From Polytrichum commune (Eukaryota > Streptophyta > Polytrichopsida > Polytrichales > Polytrichaceae), in the NCBI GenBank assembly GCA_950295325.1, contig OX485803.1, positions 72,309,554-72,373,553 on the forward strand: DNA of 64,000 nucleotides, in the 5' to 3' direction. The translations under genes and the position numbers were made by a program. The notes under the pieces are model-generated. The model did not search any database and was not told the DNA's origin. It saw only the letters and a list, made by a program, of their open reading frames with translations. Numbering within the stretch: position 1 is the stretch's first letter; each line of letters starts with the position of its first letter. Positions 13,613-26,344 of the stretch are shown here, one piece after another.

Positions 13613-15480
13613 ATGAAATAAAACCCCCTATATATGACGGAGGTATAAAGAAATACAACTCTCTTATACCAAAGGTTTCCAATTTAATGTGATAAATGTG
13701 TCCATTGCATACACAAAACATAAATTATGAAATGAGTAGGGCTACATTACACATACAATCCACTTTAACTTTCCAATGAGAAAATCATTGAGTTTTTTTA
13801 CATCCATGAAGCATAACTCATGTATGCTTACTTTAAAACACACGTCATTCAATTATTGATGTAAACTAGATGAACCTAGCACAGCTATTGTTAATCTTTA
13901 CTCTATACCCTAGGGTTCCTTTGAAACCCCCTTTTGTATAGTTACCTTTAAGTGACACTAAATATCATCAACAATGTAGTCCAAACGGGTGAACAATCTA
14001 CACAATCAAAATAAAGTGCATGTTGAAATCTCTTCAGAAGCGAAGATTATCTCTTGGATATTGTACATTCATATTTGACTACGAAACTTAAATGCTAGTG
14101 AGAGACACATGACATGCATCAACATCTAGCATGAAAATAAGAGGCGCTTCCATAGGGCGATGACTCTATTGATGGGTAGACTTGGAACTACAATGTTTTG
14201 TCTAATTAGTGTGAGTTGTCATTCAGAGGTATGTGTTGCTATAACTTTTTACTAACATTATCATTTTTTTACCAACTAAGTTATATCATATTTTTCAGAG
14301 TGCATACCAACAACTTATGCTATTTGGGTCAAAAAAGATACTCTCGGTAAAATATTATAGGAATGAGTAACTCCAAATGATAACCTATACTAATTAGACA
14401 AGATAGTGTAGGCCTACGGAGCTATTGTTTACTTTCGGAGGTGGTATTTCCAGTAAAACATTGTCAATTTCCAAGCCCTAGGGTACAAGACTTCAAAAGG
14501 GAGTATCTTTAGTGTGGGTGTTGCATGTTGATGTTCATACATTGGTTGATCTATACTCCATCTTGAAATCCATATTCTCACATTGAAGGCATTCCTTTGC
14601 ATTTGATTTATTTAATGAAAGTTGTTTTTTCAAATGGAACAATTCCTTCATATCAAAAAATTGACATTACAAATGAATCAACATCATTGGATAGCCTCGC
14701 TTTTGATAAGCCTAGATACGAATCAATAAAATGATAGTCCTTCACATGTAGGGTATGTGACACTATTACGCATGTGACACTAAATACCACATACGGTGTA
14801 GTGTAATACTAATTTTATTGATTAGTACCTTAATATGCGAAGACATATTTATAATTTTCTATCAAAGTGTTTGAATGTTATTAGTTTTACGGTGTGTGAG
14901 ATGCCTTTTGGGTACCCAACCATGATTGTCCCCAAACAACAACCATAGTAATAATTACAATCATATTATTAATGTGTTTATGGCCTCCAAGAGATGTAGG
15001 ATTGTTGCATGGAAATGCTTTGTGTCAAATGTTTTATAGGATTGTTAACAATGAGACTTAAATAAGCAACCCCGGCACATATCTAAGAGGTGTCAAAGAT
15101 TGAGAAACATGCAAGTCGTTTGTCGTCTCCATCCAAGGCGGACCATGGGACTTGTGCACCTACTAAAAATCAATGATTCAAAAACACATTCCAACACCCT
15201 AGAGTTCCCAAGTTGCCTCAAAGTATATATATTTTTTGTGAACATGTACTGTAATCTCTCATGTACGAATTATGCTTCCAAGTGGAAGTCCTATATACCT
15301 ATTCGCACTTGTTGCGAGAGTCACATTGGACCATTATGAAAGGACTGTTTGATAGATTTGAACCACCTTCTTCTACTTCTTCTTCTACTTCTTCTTCTTC
15401 TTTTTCCCTTGTCTAATCTGGTACATCCTTCTTTTTCTTTGTTTTAAAGAAAAAGTGGGTTAAACTTCAATTACCCATTC
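13613..15480. other. Spacer with MITE-like fragments, no gene seen
   Basis: It holds degenerate words of the CACTAAAT family, for example GTGACACTAAATA at about 13960. A block at 14742-14815 is shared with 15951-16010 and 29540-29606 ('GTGACACTATTACGCATGTGACACTAAA'). A (CTT/CTA)n tract lies at 15361-15410. No supported coding sequence or RNA gene. Confidence 0.4.
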
Positions 15481-15487
15481 TACACCG

Positions 15488-16015
15488 TTTATGGTAACTA
15501 GTGTCATGTACACTATTTGCAAAGGGCATATACTAGATGTTTAGAGGTCTCAAAGTGTCATGTTTGCTAACTGCCAGTATGATGTTATTTGTCAACATAA
15601 GTAATTTTCTATAGTGAAGTAATATTATCATGATGACATTTAGTGTAGCACATTGGGGTATTTTACATTTTAGGATGCAAGGAGAAGATAGTATTGAGCA
15701 AAGTGATGGCAAGGATCACGTGTTTACATCTTAGTGTGCAAGAGGAAGATATTATTGAGGGTAGTAATGCCAAGTGTCATTTGTGCACACTTTAGTCTAC
15801 TTGTAGATCATTATGTAACATAGGCTTACACTCATATCATTATTGAACATACCCATGCCAAGATATTAGTGAGCCCACTTGAACGCCAAGCATCATGAGG
15901 TGACAAAGACGGTGATGTTATTCATCAATAGTATAACTTAACATACACCTCGTAGTAGGGTACGTGACACTATTACGCATGTGACACTAAACACCTCAAA
16001 TGGTGTAGTCTTTAA
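15488..16015. repeat. Dispersed repeat, uninterrupted copy
   Basis: This about 530-bp unit starts with 'GTTTATGGTAACTAGTGTCATGTACACTATTT' type sequence and ends with 'GTGACACTAAACACC'. It contains the pair GCAAG.GGAAGAT near 15680 and 15750. It matches two separated segments at 28110-28268 and 29205-29606, which defines it as one element. No coding capacity was seen. Confidence 0.65.
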
Positions 16016-18003
16016 TTATGCACGACCATGGCTTGTCAAAGTACACTCTAAACTATGTAATATCACGCTTGTGCCAACCAAAGTGCATTTGATAGTAGGG
16101 AGTTGTGTAGTGTTAAACATGGATGCATGATAAAAGAGGATTAGTGCAGCATGTGACATTATGAAATAACACAAAGTCAACATTGCGATAATGACAATAG
16201 TTACAATGATAACAATGCAATGCATGCGAGCGCGTGATTTGAATTTTTGGGTGATTTATTTTAATGTCAAACCTGTGATATATGAGTGATAAATGTGATG
16301 ATAAGGAGTGAGATTTGAATTGAGAACAATCGTTTTCTAAGTTTTCCGGATATAAGAGAAGAAGCGACATCAAGGACTCGGTTGATATTATTGAGTTTGG
16401 AGTGTGGCTCAAAGCCCTTTTATATATATATATATATATAACTTATTTAAGTAAGTCAACTTATATATATATTTACAACTATACGCTTAACTTTATGCAT
16501 ACTTTTTCCTTGAGAGCGATTTCTATAATTACCTTGATGTAGGGACATAGATTACTATAGGGGGGGAGGGTTCAAACCATCTCTTTGGTTGAGTCCTTGT
16601 TCACGTCACTTAGTACTTATCTCCTTTTATTAGAATGAGTCTCTTATCTTCTCTCGAGTAGGCACACTAAACATTGTATTTAGTATCAACAATTCTATTT
16701 GTTTCGCTCAATGCTAATTGTAAAATGCCTGCATAGTGTCACCAACATCAAATGTAAACTTAACATTGTTCGTTACTCCTTATTAAAAAAAAAAAAAAGT
16801 GGGCATTATAAATTTATAATGTTGCAATCATTCTCACTTACCAAGTGAAATTTTCATCCAAATTTCAATCATCGATGACAATATCTCATTACAGAATGTT
16901 AGGATGCATAATGTTCCAGAAGTGGACGAACTAAAAATAAGTTGGGATGACGGTACTTGTAAACATTTTCATAAGAAATGTCACTAGACCTTGACATGAA
17001 ATACCATATAACACTACAAATATTTAGTGTGGTTAGATAGGGTAACACAATGATAGTGGTTCCTTGGAGATGTTTGGGGTTTTTGGAAATCTAGTGCAGT
17101 TACGTACTTGACAAATATGCCCCCAAATTTCATTAGGTGAAGTAAGAAGTAGGTACATTTGATTACTTTTCACTTGGATGGTGAAGATGGCCTCAACATT
17201 CACTTCAGTGGTCCTATATTATAGGTGAGTTCGGTTCCTACAAAAACCACTAAATATGCAATTGCCCCTCAAAGAACTTTTGGGACCACCATGAGTCTCA
17301 TTTTGATTGAGTATTTTTATTTTTGTGGAGAAGATCGGAGGTTGATATATCACGTGACTATTCATCACAAAAAGTGCATGTCCATACTTACTGTAAGTCA
17401 AACCTACTAACGAGTGACGTAAACTGGTCTGTTGGTTCATTTACACTCTTGGTCACCAAAAGAATGATGAAGCAAAAATCGCTTTACACTTCACATTCAA
17501 GTATTCCAACTAAGCTTAGTCCTCCTAAATGTTGTTTAGGATTACTCTGGGAAATTACTATGATGACATTAAGAATGGCCTAAGTAGGTCAAACAACTTT
17601 TAATCAATTCATGACGATTGTTAACATTAGTCCTGCTCCCGCGTCACTGAGGTGTTGTGAACATCTCCCGTGTGGTCGGGGGTTAGGAAGATCTTAGCCA
17701 TCGATTGCGATCTAATAAATCTAAAGGGCCTTATGCTGTCCCAACTTCAGGCTTCTCTTCTCCTCGGGTTGAGCTTGAAAAACTTCATGTTGGATGAAAA
17801 CTCCACCTCCATCCACTCACGAATCTTGGATGAATTTCTTAAAACTAAGTCCTTCATTTAAAGCACTTGCGGAGGTGATGATGCCAATGGGGGAATTCAA
17901 ACTCGTACGTCTTCCTTATGAAATGTAGAACCAAGGGTACTAGCCATCAACTCCAAGCCCCTTTTAATGACTAACCTTGAAATGAAATGAAATTTAATCG
18001 GTT
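16016..18003. other. Spacer, no gene seen
   Basis: It includes a (TA)n tract at 16419-16440 and an A-run near 16788-16799. The frame at 17670-17861 (Leu-rich, 63 codons) is open but has no recognisable motif and no start or splice context that would support it. Confidence 0.35.
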
Positions 18004-18004
18004 A

Positions 18005-18148
18005 TATGAGAGTATTTGTGTGGGATTTTGAAGGTTCCCATAGGGTTCCCTAAGTTTCCTAAGTTTCCCTTTGGACCTCTAGGAAACTCCATTGGGAACT
18101 TAGGGAACTCTATGGGAACCTTCAAAATTTCACACAAATGCTCTCATA
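18005..18148. repeat. 144-bp imperfect hairpin
   Basis: The left arm starts TATGAGAGTATTTGTGTGGG at 18005. The right arm ends CACAAATGCTCTCATA at 18148. The arms are about 50 bp and pair with about five mismatches. The 45-base loop (from 18055) is itself partly self-complementary (CTAAGTTTCC / GGAAACTCC). It could be a tiny fold-back transposon or a microRNA-type precursor. There is no target duplication I can define. Confidence 0.6.
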
Positions 18149-18569
18149 CGATGGGATGAACAATCAACCCCTTCATCTTGCAAACATTGATTTTCATCCG
18201 CCCAAATTTCATCAGTCAGAGTTAGTTAGTTTTAATTAATTAATTAATTTTTTAAGCCCGAGCAGTTTCGTAGATCATAAGATCCATTAAGTGAATGAAT
18301 GATTTGGATGTGGTCTGCCCATGACCACACACCCTCCAGTCGTAGCACCTCAGTGACATGGGTCTTGCTCCCTAGTAGACTAGGCTCTTGAATGACGGGT
18401 CCATCTCTTGTACGGGTGAAAAGGTGGTCCCCTACACACGCCACCAAGAGCCTTTTGGTGTGGTAATTAACCAGGCCGTTCGACAATCCTCAATTCGGGT
18501 GTCGATCTTTTGAGCCTCTTCTTACACTAGCCTCATGGGCTCCTCATCACACTCTCCCTCTCTCGTTTA

Positions 18570-19021
18570 TTGGCTTTGTCTGTAGGACAAAGACTATGCA
18601 TCAACTTCTCTGTTTCAAGAGCAAATTTCCTAACCACTTTGCGTTCACACTTGGATGTTACTTGTTCTTGTTATTTTTGGTTTAGTTTTTTTAATGTGGA
18701 TGTTAACTATAATTATATAATTAACTATAATTATATAATTATATATATATCTAGTTAACTCTAATTGCTCCCTCAAATTTATTGAAAAAAATCTAGTTAA
18801 CTATAGTTATTTTGGCAGTTGTTAATTATTGCTTTTAAAATTTTCGGGTGATAAATAAGTAGCTTCAGTCCTTGACCCACATTTGAAAATAATGTGCAAA
18901 AAATCTAAGAAAGGTTTGGTTATAGGTATAGTAAATAATCATGGACTAGCATGAGCAAAATGGATAGCTACAATTGTAGTCTTTCATAGTAAATGACAGA
19001 GCCTCACAATTCCTCCGTTTT
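18570..19021 (+). repeat. Dispersed repeat, copy 1 (shared with 21529-21943)
   Basis: It begins TGGCTTTGTCTGTAGGACAA and runs through CATCAACTTCT, TTGTTCTTGTTATTTTTGG and ATCTAGTTAACTATAGTTA to CCTCACAATTCCTCCGTTTT. The second copy differs by small substitutions and in the length of its AT tract. Both carry the palindromic word CTAGTTAACTATAGTTA that recurs at 23.1-23.4 kb. Confidence 0.7.
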
Positions 19022-19163
19022 TTTTATTCCCCCTCTCGCTTATTCCCCAAGCCCACCCTTGCATGACTCCAGGCAGGATTTACTTCATTAGTTTAGATTA
19101 GATCCGGTTGAGTCCAAACCCTCTCCATTGCTCTCTGTCCTCTCTCATTCCTCCCAGATCACA

Positions 19164-19187
19164 CCCTAAACCCTAAACCCTAAACCC
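19164..19187 (-). repeat. Short interstitial plant telomere-type repeat
   Basis: Three full CCCTAAA units plus CCC. This is the Arabidopsis-type telomere word (TTTAGGG on the minus strand). With only 24 bp it is better read as a promoter-type telo-box or a short interstitial tract than as a chromosome end. Confidence 0.7.
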
Positions 19188-19704
19188 ACTTCCAAGGCCC
19201 CCAAGTTTCGTCATTCAAAAACCTTGTCATTTGTTCTTCATACGTGTTCTGTACATTTGTCCCTACTTCCTAATCCAACATAATGCCAACGCAATCTCAT
19301 TTCCTAATGGCCGGTTTACACTATGGACCATGAAGTTGGGCCACGGAGGAGGGCTTTCTCCAATGGTTTGAGTTCATGGTCCAAGTTTCACAGCCCGACT
19401 TCTTGAAAAATTAGTTTTGAAAGCCTTGGGCCCCTCACGAGGTGTAAACCGAATGTGGACCAAGAAGAATGACCATGCACCAAAAAATGAATGTGTTGGT
19501 TTTTTTAAATACATGCTGGAAAAGGGATTTCTGAATTTTTTTTCAAGTTTGATCATTGTCTTGGGCTTCATTTGTCTTCACTTCTTGTCGAAGATGAGGC
19601 TTAGCTGGCAAATCTTCTCACAACAATTTTTACAAAAAATCAACGATTTAATTTGTACATGTTCAATGTAATTTACATGGGACATGTACCTTGTGTTGTC
19701 ACTA

Positions 19705-19837
19705 CACTAAATAGGATATTAGTGTTTGATTATATTTAATGTTGTTACCACCGTACCTTGCTCAACACTAATTTTCAATTCTTTGATAATTAGTGTTAGA
19801 AGATTTGCTAGAAGATATGTTGGAATTCTCTTTTTAT

Positions 19838-19877
<40 letters not shown>

Positions 19878-20064
19878 TTATTTATTTAAAAAACTTAATC
19901 ATAACCTTACTAACACTAAATTCAAACATGTAACTTCCACATATTACCATAGTTGATATTTAGTGTTTGAGTTTACATTTAATGTTACTTACTTTCATAG
20001 AGTTATTGATATTTAGTTTATCCATTTGTATTTAGTGTAGCAACACAAAATATCCTATTTGGTG
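19705..20064. mobile_element. TA-flanked MITE, 360 bp, ends CACTAAATAGGATATT
   Basis: The left terminus is CACTAAATAGGATATT. The right terminus, reverse complemented, is CACCAAATAGGATATT (15 of 16 identical). The dinucleotide TA flanks both ends (19703-19704 and 20065-20066), as for Tc1/mariner-derived MITEs. The interior contains a (TTG)n tract (19841-19873) and (TTTA)n, which may be a later insertion or expansion. There is no coding capacity. Confidence 0.6.
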
Positions 20065-20984
20065 TAATAGAAAAATATGTGAAAAAAGAGCCGCAATCAT
20101 TCTCCCATTGTGATTCTTTTGACCACCCTGATCTATAGTCACTAAATGACTACAAATTTTGTTTTTTCATTTTGCAATTGTAAATTTTAAAAGTTTTGTG
20201 GCGTGTACTATACCGTTGGAAAGGTATTTTCAAGATCTTTCCAACGATATATTACAAGTCCCCAAATTTCAAACATTGCACTTGGTAGACCAAAAAAACA
20301 AATTTGCACGCAAATTCTTGAGTTCTAGATGTCCCACATTGTTTGATGAAACATGTGGGAGCAAGTTTAAGGGCTAGGGCATGGAAGAAATGACATGTTT
20401 CATGGGCTATGATATGATCTAGGCACATAGAGGGTGGACTTGCTTCTCAAGATTCATTACATCATTTTTAGATGTTGAAAAGTGTGCCTTGTGAGCCTTA
20501 CCTAGTGGGAAGAGTTGTACATAAAGCCCCCCAATTTTTTTCATTAAAAATGTATTACAATGGCATTTCTTTGCCATAGGCCCTTGCCTTTTCCTACCAG
20601 GCCACCTCTCTTGCATCTCTCACCACAAAACCCCTTGGACCATATTAGTGCATTTATTTGGCTTTGAAAATTGTATTTTGGGGACCTCGACCCCCCATCA
20701 ACCCTTTGGTATTTTTTCCTTAGTGTAAATGGAAGTGATCCGGACGAGTTCAATAGCCAATCATCGCTCTTACAACACCCTGGTCTACAGTATAAACCTG
20801 CCCTAAGGCTTTGATCCTCTAGGTCCTCTATCTCCTCCTGCTTTGAGAGTCTAACCCTTTCTCACTCTTCTCTCTCTCCCTATTGCACCTAAACCCTTTT
20901 GCACTCATGTTACTAACCATATTTTATGCTTGGTTGTTATTAGGAGTGCATTTTTTTTTTACCTTCACTCTGTCCTACAACTTA

Positions 20985-21078
20985 GGGATGGGGCGAACCA
21001 ACCCGTACACTGGTTCCTTGGAGGCAAGGGTTTAGACATCCAACAAAGAATGAGTGTATGGGTTGGTTCGCCCATATC
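20985..21078. repeat. Short hairpin with 27-bp arms
   Basis: GGGATGGGGCGAACCAACCC at the left (from about 20985) pairs with GGGTTGGTTCGCCCATATCT at the right (to 21078), with two or three mismatches. The loop is about 39 bp. It may be a MITE remnant. Confidence 0.55.
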
Positions 21079-21528
21079 TACAACTTAGTTAGTCTGCTCT
21101 TAGGTTTTTCTCTAGAGATTTTTTTCCCTACCTTAACTGATACCCTTAACGAGGACCATCTTCATCAATTTGCAACTCAAAAACCTAGTACACATTTTCA
21201 CATTCTCTTCCCACGCTTTGATTAGTCATTGTAAACACGGGTCTTTCTTCACATGCACAATGAACCTCATGCTCCTAGTCACATCATGGTCACATACATC
21301 TCTTGAAGAAAAGAAACCGAGTGCACCTACACGTAACTAGCTTGGACCTGTCTCGTCCTAGCCTGTTGCACATATGCCCATGCAACCATATGCTCCCATG
21401 TCCACGTGTATGCCATGCCCATGCCCATGCCCATGCCTAGGTTCCCCCCACCATACTCACCTTTTGCACCCTTATGGTCCCCCCCTCCCCCAACATTCTT
21501 CTTCTTCTTTTTTGTGTCTTTGGTTTGT

Positions 21529-21943
21529 TGGCTTTGTCTGTAGGACAAAGACTATGCATCAACTTCTTCGTTTCAAGAGCAAATTTATTAACCACTTTGT
21601 GTTCACACTTGGACGTTACTTGTTCTTGTTATTTTTGGTCCACTTTATGTAATGTGGATGTTAACTATAGTTTATATATATATATATATATAAGTGCTCC
21701 CTAAAATGCATTGAAAGAAATCTAGTTAACTATAGTTATTTCGGCAGTTATTGATTATTTATTTTAAAAAATTGGGTGATAAATGAGTAGCTTCAATCCT
21801 TGATCCGCATTTGAGAAGAAGGTGCACAAAATCCAAGAAAGGTTTGGTATAGTGAATAGCCATGGATTGGCATGAACAAAGTAATCAACTACAATTGTAG
21901 TCTTTCATAGCAAAGGACAAAGCCTCACGGTTCTACCGTTTTC
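21529..21943 (+). repeat. Dispersed repeat, copy 2 (shared with 18570-19021)
   Basis: Same order of blocks as the first copy: GGCTTTGTCTGTAGGACAAAG, GTGTTCACACTTGGACGTTAC, TCTAGTTAACTATAGTTATT, AGCCTCACGGTTCTACCGTT. The two copies have the same orientation about 2.95 kb apart. Confidence 0.7.
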
Positions 21944-22193
21944 TTGTTTTTGTTTAAGTCACATGTTCTATGTTTTGGAATCTTTGGCATGTGGCCTTTT
22001 TATTTATTTATAGAAATGTTTCACCTAAATGACGACGAACCGTGAGGGGTGGGGAATGGTTGAGTTTGAAGAGATAACCTGTTGAAGTTCAAGACTTCAT
22101 GAAAATTTACCGATCAAGGCTTCAATGAGAGATGAGGAGGGCAAAGGGAATGATGATCAATGTTGGGGGGCGGTGGGAGTGAAACACTATTAA

Positions 22194-22600
22194 CCCCTAA
22201 AGGACCGGGGGTGTTTTAGCTTAGGTCATGTTTTCTTGATTAGCTCTTGTAGCAAGCTCAATTTCTTATTAGTGTGGGGTAATTTTCATGATCGGCACTG
22301 TTGAAACTAAAGAAGACTTACATAGCTTGTTTATGAAAAAAAGATCAACAAGATCGCACAATTTCTGAGAAATTGCCACCGTTGAGAAGATTGATGGAAA
22401 TTGTTCGGGCAGGGGATACTTTGTACTTATGCTGGAATCAGATTGCTTAGAAGTGCTCCAAAACATCTGAAATTGGATCCATCTCGCAAAAACAGCCAGG
22501 GTCCTCTCCCCGCAAATTTGGGCTTCTTTGGAACAATCTCATCCAATTTGCACTTTTCTACAATCAAAAGCCCCCTGGGGGCCTTACGGTCCTTTAGGGG
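22194..22600. mobile_element. 407-bp MITE with perfect 14-bp terminal repeats and TTAA on both sides
   Basis: The left end is CCCCTAAAGGACCG (22194-22207) and the right end is its exact reverse complement (22587-22600). TTAA lies immediately outside at 22190-22193 and 22601-22604. TTAA duplications with CCC/GGG-starting ends fit piggyBac-type elements. Because TTAA is palindromic, a TA duplication with ends starting ACCCC (Tc1/mariner type) is equally allowed by the sequence. There is no transposase. Confidence 0.65.
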
Positions 22601-22604
22601 TTAA

Positions 22605-23900
22605 GGGAGAGAAGCAATTATTTTCTATCAGAACATAATACAGAATCCTCTACATTGATAAGTGCAATTGGGTTGCCCCGTGCTAATAAATCTACATTCC
22701 ACACTATTTTGAACATTTACTATCACAATAACAAAATGTTATAAATACTGTTTTTTTTATAGCGGTTGCTATATGGACAAATAAACAAAGTTTTAAGTTT
22801 TTGTAATATGATTCCGACTTGAGGAAATTTGCATGGGTAAAGAGACAACCTAAGTATTTGCAAAGGCAACCTAATTGCATGTTGCATCAATCTACACTAT
22901 TTTATTTTAGTAGAAATAGCTTGGATACTACATTTTAGCAATGTAAAATATATTAGACCTTGGACAACTAACCAACAAATGCAACTGTTAGTTAACTAGT
23001 TGTCTTTCGTAATTACACTTGTTTGCGATCCGACCTGCCAAAAAATGTAATTAATAACAATAGTTGTTCTAAATTCGGTCTGCCCAGACATCTAGTTAAC
23101 TATAGTTATTTATATCTAGTTAACTAAAGTTGAGCGCAACTTGTTCACGGAAATTTGTTGTAGTGTTGTAGTGTCACTAGTGTGTTATTTGTGTTGGTGG
23201 TGTACATGGAGGTTGTTATGGAACCCAACACTGTGAATGATCATATAAAGGCATTTCTTGATGATCCTCAGTGGCCCAAGCATATTAAAGACCCTTAAAT
23301 GAAGCAAATCAAGAGGCGAACTTCTTCGAATATATAATACTTGAAGTTTTTCTAGTTAACTATAGTTGTTCTTCAAATTGGTTTGAAAATTTTCTAGTTA
23401 ACTATAGTTATTCCCTAAAATATATCGAAAAAAAATCAATCAACTTTAGTTATTTTGGCAGTTGTCCAAGGTTTGAGATGTATGCATTTTTTGTATATAC
23501 TTTTAGAATTTTGATGATATTTTTGCAATTTAAAAAAAGGAAAAGATTAGCTAATTTGAGGAGCTTAAAATAAATAAGATTCCTATTTAATACAGTTCAA
23601 AAAATTTATGGAATTCTAGCATTGGATTGTATGGAGAATACAGAGTTCGGTGCATGAAAGTTTCTTGTGAATTTTAATATACTTGTGTGAAATTTTTATT
23701 TTGACATCAAATTGTCTTTTAGTAACACTCTGCATGTAATTGAGATATACTTGTGAGACATACTTGAGTTTGAGTTTAGTGTGAGTTTGAGTATCAAACA
23801 AATATAAAGCTTAGAGGTGTCGAAATTTTCTCATTTCACTTATACCTCTGCACTAATGTTTGTGACATCATCAGGGGAGTTTTGGGTGGAGGCGAGTAGA
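22605..23900. other. AT-rich spacer with clustered palindromic words
   Basis: The word CTAGTTAACTATAGTTA or a close variant occurs at about 23092, 23115, 23352 and 23394, on top of the copies at 18792 and 21722. No coding sequence, RNA gene or bounded element is supported here. The 3' part may contain the promoter of the small gene starting at 23919, but no clear TATA box was identified. Confidence 0.4.
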
Positions 23901-23918
23901 AGAAAGAGAAATGGCAAA

Positions 23919-24861
23919 ATGGGAGGATTTTTGGGTGCTAGCTTCAAAAAGACATGGACAAATATCTCATCTATCCCCCTTGAAGAGTATCTCATATCGG
24001 CCCTTATCACAATCACACTTTCACTTGAAGCAAATAGTGTACTCTCTCCGGGCATCAAAGGCTTCAGTATTGTGTTGAGAAGTTTGGCAATTGGTTTCTT
24101 AGGCTCCCGACTCTACGAACTCGGGCCAATGGTTGGATTCGGATCAATATATCATTTCTTTGTGGTATATGCCAACTTAACCTACTTCTTTCATGGTTTG
24201 ATTCATACTTTCTTCATTCCTGGTGTCACATTGAACCTTAATCCAGGTATGCGATGTTACTCGCTTGCTTCTCTTAATCGAACACCTATATTTTGATTGG
24301 TGTGTGGTTTTGGTGAAGATCACAGGACAAACACCATAAAGAGATTGATTACGTCTCAAATCTTACTAACTACTCCACACTCCATAGTGAACACGATTGA
24401 TTGCGAGGACCTGTGTACTGAGTTAAGGAATCAACACACATACACTTCCGAACACCATAACTAAATCAAGGGAGATCTAATTTTCAATCCGGTTTTTGCT
24501 AATGGTTCATCGTATGCTTGCTAATGCAACACAAGTTTTTGATTTCATTTTTTGGTCTTTGGTGTAAATCTAACTGGTAGAAGTTGGAGAGCATGAAAAA
24601 CTAACTGGAAAACACTTGCATACCTTTATATCCAGGGTACTGGTTTTTGTGTGGTTGGCAAAGGATCTGCAGGTTAAAATGAAGTTCTGTTTGGATGTGC
24701 AGGTGTTCTGTGTAGCTATGGGAGGTGTCGTTTGTAGGTATTTGAAAGGAATACCGACGGCGAAAAGCCAATGGTGCTTTGCTGTTCTTGTCGCAACTAC
24801 CATTGGCGTTTTATATTTCGAGATGAATCAACGCAAAAAGAAATCCAAAGAGATGGACTAG
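23919..24861 (+). CDS. Small membrane protein candidate, two exons (unrecognised)
   Basis: Exon 1 is 23919-24246, from an ATG (MGGFLGASFKK...) to the donor CCAG|GTATGC. The most consistent exon 2 is 24716-24861, after the acceptor TGTGTAG, keeping frame (phase 1) and ending at TAG. The joined product is about 157 residues. It has several hydrophobic stretches, at about residues 20-40, 47-65, 72-97 and 120-140, and ends in a basic tail (NQRKKKSKEMD), so an integral membrane protein is likely. I do not recognise the family. The intron carries a copy of a dispersed repeat (24296-24615) that is also found at 26785-27110 and 37980-38300, which argues that the break between the two open stretches is a real intron. 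The acceptor choice is uncertain: nearer AGs shift into stops. An upstream in-frame extension to 23817 lacks support. Confidence 0.4.
24296..24615 (+). repeat. Dispersed repeat family, copy 1 (inside an intron)
   Basis: Blocks shared with 26785-27110 and 37980-38300 in the same order and orientation: AACTACTCCACACTC, GGAATCAACACAC, TTTTCAATCCGGTTTTTGC, GCTAATGCAACACAAG, GTAGAAGTTGGAGAGCATGAAAAA. Length is about 320 bp. No coding capacity or obvious terminal repeats, so the class is unknown. Confidence 0.7.
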
Positions 24862-26207
24862 GCTTTTCCATGATATTGTTGGGGTTTGCGAAGGCATCGA
24901 TTGTACGTATCACTACTGGGATCAGATGACTAAGTTTTTGCTGATGAATCTGCAGGGATTCAGTAAAAGGCGCAATTGCATGCGAGGAGTTAGTGGTTCA
25001 TCATGCTTATATAACATTCTTCCAAAAATTTGTAATATCTATGTGTTATGATCTTGATGAAATTCAATCGCATTCTTATTGAGTCATTGGTGTCACACAT
25101 TCAGTAAGAATTATTAGACTTATTGAGAGCCTTGTAAGTTGATAAGGCACCCACTAATGTATTCTTATTGAACCTGTAATTAGCAGGTGTTTTATGAACG
25201 GAGTTCTTCCTTGGCACTTTGGGGAAGTGTACGATTGTTTGCCAGTGTCAGTGTTGAGATGCTTTTGTTCAGACTGAAGCGCAAAGAGTACTTGAAGACC
25301 AAATTGCACTTGAATCAAAAGATGTGATTTACATGGACTTGACTCAACCCAGAGGATTAGCATGATGTCCTGAATGCATCTTTTGATTATAATCTTCCTG
25401 GTTATGTTCACTGTTATACTAAAAATCTCTCGCACCAAAGTCCTGATTTACTTATCTAAGGAAGATGAGGTTAATGTGGACACCTCTAACTTTGTGGAAT
25501 CATCCAATTGATGGAATCGAGCATTAGAAGCTTGAGCAAGTTAGCAATTGCAAATCAGGACCAAAGGATTTGAAAACCGTTGAAATCGAAGTTAAGGAAG
25601 GTGTTGATCTAGGCTCCAAAATCAAAGATTCTTTATTTCCAATGTGGTGTTATAGGGGAGGAACTCTTTTATCGTTCAATGTTGTATAAGCGGACAACAT
25701 CATTAGCAAATTGTACATGAGTCATTTGCCAATGAAAACCAAGTTTAATGCCAATATTGGTTGTGTCATGTCTCTACCGTAGTCTTTGTAAGATAACATG
25801 TTGTTGAATTGTTTTTTCATTATAAAATACCCACAATACAAGTTGGTCAACACCTAACAACCACATGCCACCTCCTAATTAGCCCACCTCGGACACAAAA
25901 TCAAGCCTGTCATAGCTTGGTGGATAACACTCCTCATTATGGAGGATGTAGTTTGGCTTTTGCGAAGATAACTAACCCAAAAATCATTTAGGGGACAGCT
26001 AAATCACCACGTATTACTCACCCACCGAATTAAAATGATTATGCCTCCAATTAGGAGCCAAAAATAGGTGTCCTAACTAAGGAAGCTAACCGAATTAACC
26101 TCATCTAGTGCTTCTTGCTGAGACTTGATTTGACAAAGCACCTCCATTCTCAAATTAGGTTTATATATAGATTTTATTTTATTTGCAATATGATTTGCTT
26201 CACTGTG
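24862..26207. other. Spacer with possible gene fragments
   Basis: 24862-25140 is probably the 3' flank of the small gene. 25490-25690 is open on the plus strand and reads KDLKTVEIEVKEGVDLGSK, which looks protein-like but is short, unrecognised and bounded by stops. No further feature. Confidence 0.3.
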
Positions 26208-26344
26208 ACATTATTCAGATCCATAACAACGTTATGTGGTAGTGACAGTATTCCACAAAATATTCCCACATTCAAACCGAATGTGAGAATATTCTGTGGA
26301 ATAGTGTCACTCCCACAAAACGCTGTTATGGATCTGAATAATGT
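26208..26344. repeat. Near-perfect 137-bp hairpin (65-bp arms, tiny loop)
   Basis: The left arm starts ACATTATTCAGATCCATAAC at 26208. The right arm ends GTTATGGATCTGAATAATGT at 26344. The arms pair over about 65 bp with roughly seven mismatches. The loop is about 6 bases (26274-26279). The open frames on both strands here are mirror images produced by the palindrome. It could be a fold-back element or a precursor of a small RNA. Confidence 0.7.

Larger units (their letters stand above)
18149..19702. other. Spacer with a repeat copy and telomere-like motif
   Basis: 18570-19021 is one copy of a repeat seen again at 21529-21943. 19164-19187 holds 3.4 units of CCCTAAA. 19311-19450 is a weak fold-back flanked by CGGTTTACAC and GTGTAAACCG. 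Around 18244-18490 the minus strand is open for 80 codons without a recognisable motif. No gene is supported. Confidence 0.4.
20067..22189. other. Spacer with repeats, no gene seen
   Basis: It holds a hairpin at 20985-21078, the second copy of the 18.6-kb repeat (21529-21943), a CCATGC tandem tract near 21415-21437 and a (TA)n tract near 21675-21692. The frames over these tracts (Cys/Pro- or Gly/Met-rich) are artefacts of the simple repeats. Confidence 0.4.
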